Source of the DNA: Massilia sp. YIM B02443
GTDB taxonomy: Bacteria > Pseudomonadota > Gammaproteobacteria > Burkholderiales > Burkholderiaceae_D
Direction: 5' to 3'
NCBI RefSeq assembly: GCF_030411955.1
Contig: NZ_JASNRA010000017.1
Location: 1-64,000 of the forward strand
Length of the DNA stretch: 64,000 nucleotides
Shown: piece by piece, positions 8,510 through 16,863 of the stretch
Layout of the letters: each line of letters opens with the position of its first letter
Numbering within the stretch: the stretch's first letter is position 1
The notes under the pieces: model-generated
The model's input: only the letters and a program-made list of their open reading frames with translations
Databases searched by the model: none
What the model was told of the DNA's origin: nothing
Translations under genes and position numbers: made by a program

Positions 8510-9460
8510 ATGGAAAACAGGTCATATGCCCTGATGACCGGCGTGTTCACGATCGCGCTGCTGGTGGCCACGGTGCTGGTCGGCCTCTGGCTGAACCGCG
8601 ACAAGACCGAGCTGCTGCCGTACGAGATCGTCACCACCCAGTCGATCCCGGGCCTGAACCCGCAGGCGACGGTGCGCTACCGCGGCCTGGAAGTCGGGCG
8701 CGTCGACGAGATCGTGTTCGATCCGCGCGTCACCGGCCAGATCCTCATCAAGCTGTCGGTCGACGAAGCCTCGCCGATCACCACCACCACCTTCGCTTCG
8801 CTCGGCTACCAGGGCGTGACCGGCATCGCCTTCATCCAGCTCGACGACGACCGCACTGGCTCGCCGCGCCTGGCCACCAATGGCGGCGACCGCATCCCGC
8901 GCATCCCGCTGCGTCCGGGCCTGCTGGATCAATTGGAAGACCGCGGCCTGGCAATCCTGGAAAAGGCCGAGCAGATCACCGACCGCCTGAACACCCTGGT
9001 CGGCCCGGAAAACCAGGCCGCCATCATCGGCGCGGTCCAGAACATCGACAAGGCGGCGCAAGCCTACGCCGCGATTCCGGAGCGCCTGGGCCCGACGATC
9101 GACCGCCTGCCGGGCCTGGCCGCGAAGATAGACAGCAGCCTGGATTCGTTCAACACCCTGTCCAGCAGCGCCACCTCGATGACGCGCAACTACGACCAGC
9201 TGGCGATCCGCCTGCAGGCCCCGGACGGCCCGATCGAGCGCCTGAACACGGCCATCGGTTCACTCGGCGCCGCCACCAGCGAGCTGGAACTGGAAACCCT
9301 GCCGCACGTGGTGCAGATGACCGACGAAGCGCGCGCCTCGCTGCGCGCGGTCAAGCGCACCGCCAATTCGCTGTCCGAGCGCCCGCAGAGCATCCTGTTC
9401 GGCGCGCCGGGCGACGCGCCCGGACCGGGCGAGCCGGGCTTCGTGCCCCCGACCAAATGA
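8510..9460 (+). CDS. mlaD: MlaD-family MCE lipid-binding protein
   Basis: 316 residues. An N-terminal membrane anchor (about residues 8-27, GVFTIALLVATVLVGLWL) precedes an MCE domain (about 40-120, with GLNPQATVRYRGLEVGRVDE and the GYQGVTGIAFIQL strand), then a long alpha-helical region and a Pro-rich end. MCE proteins form rings that shuttle lipids between the inner-membrane complex and the outer membrane. The ATG directly follows the ATPase stop codon. At over 300 residues it is longer than E. coli MlaD (about 180) and closer to PqiB/YebT-related single-MCE proteins with a helical tail. Confidence 0.9.
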   Translation: MENRSYALMTGVFTIALLVATVLVGLWLNRDKTELLPYEIVTTQSIPGLNPQATVRYRGLEVGRVDEIVFDPRVTGQILIKLSVDEASPITTTTFASLGYQGVTGIAFIQLDDDRTGSPRLATNGGDRIPRIPLRPGLLDQLEDRGLAILEKAEQITDRLNTLVGPENQAAIIGAVQNIDKAAQAYAAIPERLGPTIDRLPGLAAKIDSSLDSFNTLSSSATSMTRNYDQLAIRLQAPDGPIERLNTAIGSLGAATSELELETLPHVVQMTDEARASLRAVKRTANSLSERPQSILFGAPGDAPGPGEPGFVPPTK

Positions 9461-10137
9461 GGACCACCGTGAATCTCCGCTCCCGCCGCCTGTTCGCTCC
9501 CGCCGCCCTCGCCGTCGCCGTCCTGCTGGCCGGCTGCGGCACCGGTGAACGCGCGCAGAATACCGTGTTCGACTTCGGCCCGCCGGTCCCGGCCGCGCAG
9601 GCGTCCGCGAATGCCGCCGCCCTGCCGCCGGCGATCGTGGTGATGGACGCCACCGGCCCCTCGGCGCTGGACACCGAACGCATGTTCTACCGCCTGAACT
9701 ACGCCGACGCCCTGCAGGCGCGCACCTATGCCAGCGCGCGCTGGAGCGCCACCCCGCTGAACCTGGTCACCGCGCGCATGAAGGCGCGCCTGGCGCAATC
9801 GGGCATGAAGGTGCTGTCGGCCACCGACGCCGCCAGCGGCGTGCCGATCCTGCGCATCGAGATCGACGACTTCGTGCACGCCTTCGCCGGCGCCAGTCAA
9901 AGCTCGGGCCAGGTGATGCTGCGCGCCTCGGTGTTCCTTGAACACCGCCTGGTCGACCAGCGCAGCTTTACGCGCAGCGCGCCGGCCCCGGGCAACGACG
10001 CCGCCGGCGGCGCGCGCGCCCTGGCCGACGGCGCCGACCTGGTGGCGGCCGACATCGTGGCCTGGCTGGCGTCGCTGCAGGGCCGCATGGCGCCGATCGT
10101 CCCGGCCGCCCAGCCGCAACCGCTGCTGCGCCGATGA
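9457..10137 (+). CDS. ABC-type transport auxiliary lipoprotein (PqiC-like)
   Basis: 226 residues with a lipoprotein signal peptide ending in LLAGCG (Cys near residue 22). The mature part matches the ABC-transport auxiliary lipoprotein family, to which E. coli PqiC belongs: a mixed alpha/beta domain with YADALQARTYASARWSATP in the middle. Such proteins work with MCE transporters at the outer membrane. The start overlaps the MCE gene by four bases (ATGA). It supports reading this operon as a complete MCE system: permease, ATPase, MCE protein and outer-membrane-side lipoprotein. Confidence 0.85.
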   Translation: MRTTVNLRSRRLFAPAALAVAVLLAGCGTGERAQNTVFDFGPPVPAAQASANAAALPPAIVVMDATGPSALDTERMFYRLNYADALQARTYASARWSATPLNLVTARMKARLAQSGMKVLSATDAASGVPILRIEIDDFVHAFAGASQSSGQVMLRASVFLEHRLVDQRSFTRSAPAPGNDAAGGARALADGADLVAADIVAWLASLQGRMAPIVPAAQPQPLLRR

Positions 10138-11270
10138 CCGAAGAGCACGACGACGACGCCGCGCGCTCGCGCGCCTCGCCGATCGCGCGCGCCGCCCTGC
10201 TGGCGTACCTGCTGCTGATCGTGTACGCCAGCTGGTACCCGTTCTCGGGCTGGCGCGACAACGGCGTGCCGCTGTTCGCCTTCCTGAACCTGGTCAAGCA
10301 GCGCTACTGGACCGGCTTCGACGTCGGCGTCAACATCGCCGGCTACATCCCGTTCGGGATGCTGATCGTGCTGTCGCTGTACCCGCGCATCAAGGGCATC
10401 TGGGCGGTGCTGCTGGCGGCCATTGCCGGCGTGCTGGTCACCGGCACCATGGAAGCGGTGCAGAACTTCCTGCCGACCCGGGTGCCGTCCAACCTGGACT
10501 TCATCACCAATGCCGGCGGCTGCCTGCTCGGCGCGATCCTGGGTGCGCTGTGGGCGCCCGGCCTGCTCGACCGCAGCCGTTTGTTCAAGCTGCGCCGGCG
10601 CTGGTTCCTGCCGCACGCCAGCCAGGGCCTGGTGCTGGTGGCGATCTGGCCGCTGGCCCAGATCTACCCGCAGAGCTACCTGTTCGGCCACGGCCAGGTG
10701 CTGCCCATCATCTCGGGCTGGCTGTCGTCCTGGTTCGACACCGAGATCGACCTGGTGGCCATGCTGCGTCCCGGCGACGACATCATGACGGTCGAGCAGT
10801 ACTGGCTGTCCGAGACCATCATCACCGCCTGCGGCATGACCGGCGCCGCGCTCACCCTGATGTGCTTGGTCCGCCGGGGCGCACCGCGCTTCTGGCTGAT
10901 GCTGGCCCTGCTGGCGTCGGCATTGGTGGTGAAAGCCTTCGCCAGCTCGCTGCTGTTCCGGCCCGATAACGCCCTGGTCTGGGTCACGCCCGGCGCCGAA
11001 GGGGGGTTCCTGATCGGGCTGATCATGCTGGCGGGCCTGGTGTTCGCGCCGCAGGTGGCGCAGCGCCGGCTGGCGGTGGTGACCTTGATACTGAGCCTGA
11101 TCGTGGTGAACACGATTCCGGTGAACCCGTATTTTTCGTCTACCCTGCAAGGCTGGGTGCAGGGGAAATTCCTGAACTTCAATGGCGCGGCCGAGTTCCT
11201 GTCGCTGATGTGGCCATTTTTCGCGCTGTGGTTCCTGCTGCTGCCCTCGCATAAACTCAATCGGCAGTAA
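10134..11270 (+). CDS. VanZ-family membrane protein
   Basis: 378 residues with about eight to ten predicted membrane helices. The N-terminal half carries the VanZ pattern (LIVYASWYPFSGW; DVGVNIAGYIPFGMLI; GTMEAVQNFLPTRVPSNLDF; NAGGCLLGAILGA), and the second half is additional membrane segments. The function of most VanZ-like proteins is unknown; the founder gives low-level teicoplanin resistance. It overlaps the auxiliary lipoprotein gene by four bases, so it is co-translated with the lipid transporter and probably works in the same envelope process. It is longer than the single-domain VanZ proteins. Confidence 0.85.
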   Translation: MTEEHDDDAARSRASPIARAALLAYLLLIVYASWYPFSGWRDNGVPLFAFLNLVKQRYWTGFDVGVNIAGYIPFGMLIVLSLYPRIKGIWAVLLAAIAGVLVTGTMEAVQNFLPTRVPSNLDFITNAGGCLLGAILGALWAPGLLDRSRLFKLRRRWFLPHASQGLVLVAIWPLAQIYPQSYLFGHGQVLPIISGWLSSWFDTEIDLVAMLRPGDDIMTVEQYWLSETIITACGMTGAALTLMCLVRRGAPRFWLMLALLASALVVKAFASSLLFRPDNALVWVTPGAEGGFLIGLIMLAGLVFAPQVAQRRLAVVTLILSLIVVNTIPVNPYFSSTLQGWVQGKFLNFNGAAEFLSLMWPFFALWFLLLPSHKLNRQ

Positions 11271-11323
11271 GAGCGCGTATCATTCACCGCGTGAACCACT
11301 GCCCTTCTTTCGACGAGACCGAC

Positions 11324-11647
11324 ATGAACGAGCAATCATTCTATAAATACCACGTCTTTTTCTGCATGAACGAGCGTGAAGGCAAGGACGCGCGCCCCAG
11401 CTGCGGCAAGTGCGGCGCCGAGAAAGCCCAGAAACACGCCAAGAAACGCATCAAGGAACTCGGCCTGAGCGGCGAAGGCAAGGTGCGCGTCAACCAGTCC
11501 GGCTGCCTCGACCGCTGCGAGGAAGGCCCGGTGCTGGTGGTCTACCCGGAAGGCACCTGGTACACCTACGTCGACAACGACGACATCGACGACATCATCG
11601 ATACCCACCTGGTCGGCGGCAAGGTCGTCGAACGCCTCAAGATCTGA
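11324..11647 (+). CDS. (2Fe-2S) thioredoxin-like ferredoxin domain protein
   Basis: 107 residues from the ATG at 11324, where MNEQSFYKYHVFFC matches the family N-terminus; an upstream in-frame GTG at 11291 is less likely. The cysteines needed for a thioredoxin-fold 2Fe-2S ferredoxin are present: one in HVFFCMNER, one or more in SCGKCGAEK, and the pair in SGCLDRC. The C-terminus GTWYTYVDNDDIDDII is typical. An electron-transfer or cluster-carrying role is likely. It precedes an alpha/beta hydrolase gene by 22 bases and the two are probably cotranscribed, a common pairing in Burkholderiales. Confidence 0.85.
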   Translation: MNEQSFYKYHVFFCMNEREGKDARPSCGKCGAEKAQKHAKKRIKELGLSGEGKVRVNQSGCLDRCEEGPVLVVYPEGTWYTYVDNDDIDDIIDTHLVGGKVVERLKI

Positions 11648-11669
11648 TCCGCACGACATCCCAACTAAC

Positions 11670-12302
11670 ATGATGAACATCCATTCGCACAAGTTCACCC
11701 TCGACGGCCACGCCGGCAAGATGCAATGCCTGCTCGACCTGCCCGAAGGCGCCCCGCGCGGCATCGCCCTGGTGGCGCACCCGCACCCGCTGTACGGAGG
11801 CACCATGGAAAACAAGGTGGCGCAGACGCTGGCGCGCACCTTCGTCACGCTCGGCTACGCGACGGCGCGCTTCAACTTCCGCGGCGTGGGCGAATCCGAA
11901 GGCGTGCACGACGAGGGCCGCGGCGAGGTGGACGACATGGCGATCATGTACCAGCACATGGTGACGCAGTATCCCGGCCTGCCGGTGACGCTGACCGGCT
12001 TCTCGTTCGGCACCTTCGTGCAGGCCCAGTTCGCGCTGCGCCTGGTGGAACAAAACCGCCCGGCCGAGCGCCTGGTGCTGGTCGGCAGCGCGGCCGGCAA
12101 GTGGGCCATGCCGCAGGTGCCGCAGGACACCATCCTCATCCACGGCGAGCTGGACGACACCATCCCGCTGCAGGACGTGTTCGAGTGGGCGCGCCCCCAG
12201 GACATCCCGGTGACCGTGATTACCGGCGCCGACCATTTCTTCCACCGCAAGCTCGGCCACATTAAAAATCTGGTCGTTCAACTGTGGCGCCGTGACAATT
12301 AG
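11670..12302 (+). CDS. Alpha/beta hydrolase
   Basis: 210 residues of the small cytoplasmic alpha/beta-hydrolase type often annotated as CC_3245 or YghX-like. Features are HPHPLYGGTMENKV near residue 32, NFRGVGESEG, the nucleophile elbow GFSFGTF, the acid in ILIHGELDDTIPL and the catalytic His in GADHFFHRKL. The substrate is unknown. Two ATGs are adjacent (11670 and 11673) and either could initiate. It sits between the ferredoxin-like gene and dacC and ends just before a promoter for dacC. Confidence 0.85.
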   Translation: MMNIHSHKFTLDGHAGKMQCLLDLPEGAPRGIALVAHPHPLYGGTMENKVAQTLARTFVTLGYATARFNFRGVGESEGVHDEGRGEVDDMAIMYQHMVTQYPGLPVTLTGFSFGTFVQAQFALRLVEQNRPAERLVLVGSAAGKWAMPQVPQDTILIHGELDDTIPLQDVFEWARPQDIPVTVITGADHFFHRKLGHIKNLVVQLWRRDN

Positions 12303-12322
12303 GCCGCACACTCCCCTATAAT
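12292..12322 (+). promoter_or_regulatory. Likely sigma-70 promoter of dacC
   Basis: A perfect TATAAT stands at 12317-12322. A -35-like GTGACA is at 12292-12297 (19-base spacer), or TGACAA at 12293-12298 with 18 bases. Downstream, before the dacC start, the octamer GCATTGCC occurs twice as a direct repeat within about 25 bases. Confidence 0.55.
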
Positions 12323-12405
12323 GTTTTGCTTCTCCTGAGGCATTGCCCACGGGCATTGCCTTGCGCTCCACTGCTTTACCACCTTTTATTGACGATATTG
12401 TTCCC

Positions 12406-13551
12406 ATGAAAAAACTGTTAGCGGCCTTCGCCGCCAGCCTGGTGATGGTCTCGGCCAGCGCGCAAACCGTGCCGGCCCCCACCGTCGCCGCCAAATCGTG
12501 GTTGCTGCTCGATGCGACCAGTGGCCAGGTCATCGCTGCGCAAGATCCGTCCCTGCGCATTGAACCGGCATCGCTGACCAAGGTCATGACGGCCTACGTC
12601 ACCTTCGCCGCGATCCGCGAAAAGCGCTTGACGCTGAACCAGATGGTGAACGTCTCGGTCCGCGCCTGGAAAGTCGACGGCAGCAGCTCGAAGATGTTCA
12701 TCGACCCGGCCACCCCGGTCTCGGTCGACGACCTGCTGCATGGCCTGATGATCCAGTCGGGCAACGACGCCGCGGTGGCGCTGGCCGAAGCGGTGGCCGG
12801 CGACGAAGGCACGTTCGTCACGCTGATGAACCGCGAAGCGCAGCGCCTGGGCATGAAGAACACCCGCTTCGCCAACCCGCACGGCCTGCCGGACGCCAAC
12901 AACTACTCGACCGCGCACGACCTGTCGATCCTGGCCGCCTCGGTGATCCGCGACTTCCCCGAGTACTACAAGATCGACTCGGTCAAGCAGTTCACCTACA
13001 ACAAGATCACCCAGCAGAACCGCAACCGCCTGCTGTGGCTGGACCCGACCGTGGACGGCATGAAGACCGGTCACACCGACGCCTCGGGCTACAGCATGAT
13101 CGCCTCGGCGCGCCGCGCCAACGGCACCACCGGCCAGCGCCGCCTGATCTCGGTGATCTCGGGCGCCGCCTCGGATGCGATCCGCACCCAGGAAAGCCAG
13201 AAGCTGCTGAACTGGGGCTTCCAGAACTTCGACACCGTCAAGCTGTACTCGAAGGGCCAGGCGATCCAGACCCCGCAGGTGTGGAAGGGTTCGCAGTCGA
13301 CCGTCAAGCTGGGCTTCCAGCGCGACATCCTGGTGACCGTGCCGAAGGGCGTGGCCGGTAAACTGAAGCCGGTGCTGGAGCGCAAGGACCCGCTGGTCGC
13401 GCCGCTGGCGCGCGGCGGCCAGGTCGGCACGCTGAAGATGACGGTGGATGGCAAGCCGCTGCTGACGCTGCCGGTGGTGGCGCTGGAAGAGGTGCAGGAA
13501 GCGAGCATCTTCGGACGCGCGTGGGATTCGATGCGTCTGTGGATGCAGTGA
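12406..13551 (+). CDS. dacC: D-alanyl-D-alanine carboxypeptidase, PBP5/6 type
   Basis: 381 residues. A Sec signal peptide ends at about ASA-Q (residue 20). The penicillin-binding motifs are in order: SLTK with nucleophile Ser about residue 56, SGN about 118 and KTG about 220 (DGMKTGHT). A C-terminal PBP5_C beta domain and an amphipathic terminal helix (FGRAWDSMRLWMQ) that would anchor it to the inner membrane follow. It trims the terminal D-Ala of peptidoglycan stem peptides. The start at 12406 gives a proper signal peptide; the frame is open 63 bases further up without family similarity. It is monocistronic, with its own promoter and terminator. Confidence 0.93.
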   Translation: MKKLLAAFAASLVMVSASAQTVPAPTVAAKSWLLLDATSGQVIAAQDPSLRIEPASLTKVMTAYVTFAAIREKRLTLNQMVNVSVRAWKVDGSSSKMFIDPATPVSVDDLLHGLMIQSGNDAAVALAEAVAGDEGTFVTLMNREAQRLGMKNTRFANPHGLPDANNYSTAHDLSILAASVIRDFPEYYKIDSVKQFTYNKITQQNRNRLLWLDPTVDGMKTGHTDASGYSMIASARRANGTTGQRRLISVISGAASDAIRTQESQKLLNWGFQNFDTVKLYSKGQAIQTPQVWKGSQSTVKLGFQRDILVTVPKGVAGKLKPVLERKDPLVAPLARGGQVGTLKMTVDGKPLLTLPVVALEEVQEASIFGRAWDSMRLWMQ

Positions 13552-13574
13552 TCCGCGTTTGACGCCGGATATCG

Positions 13575-13609
13575 AGCCCGCCCGTGCGTGAAGCCGGGCG
13601 GGCTTTTTT
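13575..13609 (+). terminator. Rho-independent terminator of dacC
   Basis: A ten-base-pair stem, AGCCCGCCCG (13575-13584) with CGGGCGGGCT (13595-13604), is followed by a T-run to 13609. It lies 24 bases past the dacC stop codon. Confidence 0.9.
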
Positions 13610-13687
13610 CATGGCGTGCGCCGGGACGCTCCGAGCCCAAAGCGCGCCGTTATAATCACATCACCCTTTTTCTCGAAAGTCCCGACG

Positions 13688-14602
13688 ATGTCCCACGCCC
13701 TGTCCTGCCCCCGCATCACCACCCGCGAAAACGGCCCGGAATTCTCGCGCATCGTCGCCGGCATGTGGCGCATGACCGAGTGGGGCATGTCCCCTGAACA
13801 GCGCGTGGCCCTGGTCGAACAGTGCCTGGAAATGGGCGTCACCACCTTCGACCACGCCGACATCTACGGCGACTACGGCGTCGAAACCTTGTTCGGCGAA
13901 GCCCTGCGCCTGCAGCCGTCGCTGCGCGACAAGATCGAGTTGGTCAGCAAGTGCGGCATCAAGCTGCGGTCGAAAAAACACCCGCAGCACACCATCCAGC
14001 ACTACGACACCACGGCCCGGCACATCATCGCCTCGGCCGAGAATTCACTGCGCCAGCTGCACACCGACCACCTCGACCTGCTGCTGATCCACCGTCCGGA
14101 TCCGCTGATGGACTTCGACGAAGTGGCCGATGCCTTCACCCGCCTGCAGCAAGCGGGCAAGGTGAAACACGTGGGCGTGTCGAACTTCACGCGCCACCAG
14201 TTCGAGTCGCTCAACCGCCGCGTGGCGCTGGCCACCAACCAGGTCGAGCTATCGCCGTTGTACACCGCGCCGATCTTCGACGAAACGCTGGACGGCCTGC
14301 AGGACCTGCGCATCGCGCCGATGGCCTGGTCGCCCTTGGGCGGCGGACGCCTGTTCGCGCAGGATAATGCACGCGCCGCCGAGGTGCGCGCCGTGGTGCA
14401 GGAAATCGCCGAGCGCATGGACAAGCCGTTCGCCAGCGTGGTGTTCGCGTGGATCATGGCGCTGCCGAGCCACCCGCTGCCGCTCACCGGCAGCGGACGC
14501 ATCGAGGCGATCCGCGACGCCGTCATCGGCGCTACTTTCCAGCTGGAGCGCGGCGACTGGTTCCGCATCCTGCGCGCTGCACGCGGGCACGAGGTGGCGT
14601 GA
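13688..14602 (+). CDS. Aldo/keto reductase (YdhF-like)
   Basis: 304 residues. The catalytic tetrad is visible: Asp and Tyr in FDHADIYGDYG, Lys in ELVSKCGIK, and His in LLLIHRPDPLMD. The YdhF-like features are RIVAGMWRMTEWGMS at the N-terminus and APMAWSPLGGGRLF near the C-terminus. It is an NADPH-dependent carbonyl reductase of unknown physiological substrate. The ATG at 13688 was chosen over an upstream in-frame start because conserved sequence begins there. The next gene, a CsoR/FrmR-type repressor, starts two bases after this stop codon, so the two are probably cotranscribed. Confidence 0.9.
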   Translation: MSHALSCPRITTRENGPEFSRIVAGMWRMTEWGMSPEQRVALVEQCLEMGVTTFDHADIYGDYGVETLFGEALRLQPSLRDKIELVSKCGIKLRSKKHPQHTIQHYDTTARHIIASAENSLRQLHTDHLDLLLIHRPDPLMDFDEVADAFTRLQQAGKVKHVGVSNFTRHQFESLNRRVALATNQVELSPLYTAPIFDETLDGLQDLRIAPMAWSPLGGGRLFAQDNARAAEVRAVVQEIAERMDKPFASVVFAWIMALPSHPLPLTGSGRIEAIRDAVIGATFQLERGDWFRILRAARGHEVA

Positions 14603-14604
14603 AC

Positions 14605-14919
14605 ATGGCGGCGGACGGCCAGCTGCGCATCGTCGAGGGCAAGGCCCTCAGCGCGCGCCAGAAGAAGGACTTGCTGAACCGGCTGGCCCGGATCGAAGGC
14701 CAGCTGCGCGGCGTGCAGAAACTGATCGCGCTGGCCGACGCGCCCGAGGATTGCGACGCGGTGGCGCAGCAGATGTCGGCCGCGCGCAAGGCGCTCGACC
14801 GCTCCTTCGTGCAGCTCTTGACGGCCGCCCTGCAGACCCAGACCGGCGACGCCGCCGACCTGCCGGAAGCGCGCGAGCGCGCCGCGCACCTGGCGGCGAT
14901 GCTCGACCGTTTTGCTTAG
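14605..14919 (+). CDS. CsoR/RcnR/FrmR-family repressor (DUF156)
   Basis: 104 residues, all helical. RQKKDLLNRLARIEGQLRGV is the family's helix 1 motif, and the sensing Cys at the start of helix 2 is in EDCDAVAQQM. In FrmR this Cys reacts with formaldehyde; in CsoR and RcnR it is a metal ligand. The His normally found about 25 residues later in the metal and aldehyde sensors is not evident here (SFVQLLTAALQTQT), so the ligand is uncertain. It begins two bases after the aldo/keto reductase stop, which suggests aldehyde-type stress as a signal, by inference. It is convergent with pssA, seven bases apart. Confidence 0.8.
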   Translation: MAADGQLRIVEGKALSARQKKDLLNRLARIEGQLRGVQKLIALADAPEDCDAVAQQMSAARKALDRSFVQLLTAALQTQTGDAADLPEARERAAHLAAMLDRFA

Positions 14920-14926
14920 ATCGCGC

Positions 14927-15721
14927 TCAGTCTTCGAACACCTTGGGCGGCGCCACGCCGCGCCAGCCCAGCTTCCAGCCGATGTTCAGCAGCAGCGTGG
15001 CGCAGATATACAGCAGGAAGAACAGCACGAAGAAGCGCGTCTGCAGGAACACCAGCAGCACCGCGCACACGGCGAGCAGCGCCAGCATCACCTTGCCCTT
15101 GGGGTGCTTGGAGCTGGGGAAGCGGATGGTCGAGACCATCAGCGCGCCTACCGCCACCATCAGCGCCGCCACCATGAAGGCCGGCGCCATCGCGGTGACC
15201 GGATCGGGCCAGGCCACCACCACCGAAGCGACGCAGGCCGCGCCGGCGGTGATCGGCATGCCGACGAAGTAGCGCGGGTCGGTGCGGCCATGGCTGATGT
15301 TGAAGCGCGCCAGGCGCAGCGCGCCGCAGGTGACGAACACGAAGCAGGCCAGGCCGCCCATGCGCACCAGGGTCGGATGGGCGTCGGCGAGCTGGGTGAA
15401 GCCGTAGCAGTACAGCAGCAGCCCCGGTGCGCAGCCGAAGTTCATCACGTCGGCGATCGAGTCGAGCTGCACGCCGAAGCTGGACTGGGTGTTGGTGGCG
15501 CGCGCCACGAAGCCGTCGAGCGCATCGAACACGCCGGCCAGCACCAGCAGGATCGCGGCCAGTCGGTAGTCGGCCGGGTCGCCGACGCGAGCATTGTCGA
15601 CCGAGATCACGATGCTGCCGAAGCCGCAGGCGATCGACAGCAGCGTGACGAGACTAGGCAGGGCGAACTTGGCGCGCGCGAGGCGCTGCTGGCGGGTAGG
15701 ATTCAATGGACGACTCGGCAA
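14927..15721 (-). CDS. pssA: CDP-diacylglycerol--serine O-phosphatidyltransferase
   Basis: 264 residues with several membrane helices. The CDP-alcohol phosphotransferase motif DG-x2-AR-x8-G-x3-D-x3-D is present in DALDGFVARATN followed by SFGVQLDSIAD. It makes phosphatidylserine, the precursor of phosphatidylethanolamine, in the inner membrane. The first usable start in this frame is TTG (complement of 15719-15721); an in-frame stop lies 21 bases upstream and there is no ATG near, so either this TTG or a nearby downstream TTG initiates. It is convergent with the CsoR-type gene. No psd or ilvC neighbour is seen here. Confidence 0.9.
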   Translation of the reverse strand: MPSRPLNPTRQQRLARAKFALPSLVTLLSIACGFGSIVISVDNARVGDPADYRLAAILLVLAGVFDALDGFVARATNTQSSFGVQLDSIADVMNFGCAPGLLLYCYGFTQLADAHPTLVRMGGLACFVFVTCGALRLARFNISHGRTDPRYFVGMPITAGAACVASVVVAWPDPVTAMAPAFMVAALMVAVGALMVSTIRFPSSKHPKGKVMLALLAVCAVLLVFLQTRFFVLFFLLYICATLLLNIGWKLGWRGVAPPKVFED

Positions 15722-15885
15722 GATGAACGATGGCTTATTCTACAGCCAGCCTTTTGCACGGGGAGCGAAATAGCGCCGATCCGGCATTACCGAACCCGTT
15801 GGCGCGGCGCGTTACTGCAAATCGTCACGTTTTGCCGATTTGTCCTAGAATGGCCGCATGCGCTTGGTCTGACAGGAGTTGCAAG

Positions 15886-16863
15886 ATGAGCTATCCCCTT
15901 CGTTGGCAGCAGATCGCTGCGGCGGTCGCAGCGTCGCTGGCGCTGGCCGCTTGCGGCGGCGGTGGCGGCGACAGCAGCCCGGCCGCGCCGGTCTCCGGCG
16001 GCACCGCGGTCACCCCGCCCCCCACCACCCCCGCGCCCGCGCCACTGCCGTCGGACGCCAACGCGCCCACGCTAAGCGGCAACATCGCGCTTGACGGCCG
16101 CAACTGGATCAACTACCGGCGCACCCAGATCGGCATGCCGACCGTGGCCGAGAACGCGCAGATCAACAATGCGGCGCTGGGCCACTCCGAATACCTGCGC
16201 ATCAACAACCTGATGAGCCACGACCAGGAGCCGGGCCGCCAGGGCTTCACCGGCGCCAACGTCGGCGCGCGCCTGAACGCGGCCGGCTATACCATTCCGT
16301 CCAGCGGCTACGCCTATGGCGAGGTGATCTCGGGCACTACCAACGGCTCCGGCTTCTTCATGGCCGAAGAGCTGATCACCGCGATCTACCACCGCTTCGT
16401 GATCTTCGAGCCGATGTTCCGCGAGATCGGCACCGGCGCCGCCACCTCGGCCGGCGGCTACAACTACTTCACCGCCGATTTCGCGACCCGCAACGGCTAC
16501 GGCCCCGGCATCGCGCGCGGCACCCTGGTCACCTGGCCCTTCAACGGCCAGACCCAGGTCGTACCCAACTTCTTCAGCGACACCGAAGAGCCGGACCCGA
16601 TCCCCAACCGCAACGAAGTCGGCTACCCGGTCAGCGTGCATGCCAACCTCGACGCCAACCTGACCGTGCAAAGCTTCGGCATCCGCCCGCGCGGCGGCGC
16701 CGACCTGCAGGTGCAGCGCGTCGATCCGCTGTCGGAGTACAAGACGGCCGCGTCGATCGTCCCACTGGCGCCGCTGCGCGCGGCGACCACCTACGACGTC
16801 AGCTTCTCCGGCACCCTGGACGGCGTGCCGGTGACGCGCACCTGGTCGTTCACCACGCGGTGA
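15886..16863 (+). CDS. CAP/SCP-domain lipoprotein
   Basis: 325 residues. The lipobox LAAC (Cys about residue 23) is followed by a Gly-rich and Pro/Thr-rich linker to about residue 55. The CAP (cysteine-rich secretory, SCP/PR1-like) domain spans about 65-215, with NAQINNAALGHSEYLRIN, the helix ending in NNLMSHDQEPG, and YGEVISG. The last 80 residues form an Ig-like strand-rich domain (LAPLRAATTYDVSFSGTLDG). It is an outer-membrane-anchored protein of unknown activity. The ATG at 15886 has a clear GGAG ribosome site ten bases upstream. Its stop overlaps the GTG start of the following Hpt gene. Confidence 0.82.
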   Translation: MSYPLRWQQIAAAVAASLALAACGGGGGDSSPAAPVSGGTAVTPPPTTPAPAPLPSDANAPTLSGNIALDGRNWINYRRTQIGMPTVAENAQINNAALGHSEYLRINNLMSHDQEPGRQGFTGANVGARLNAAGYTIPSSGYAYGEVISGTTNGSGFFMAEELITAIYHRFVIFEPMFREIGTGAATSAGGYNYFTADFATRNGYGPGIARGTLVTWPFNGQTQVVPNFFSDTEEPDPIPNRNEVGYPVSVHANLDANLTVQSFGIRPRGGADLQVQRVDPLSEYKTAASIVPLAPLRAATTYDVSFSGTLDGVPVTRTWSFTTR

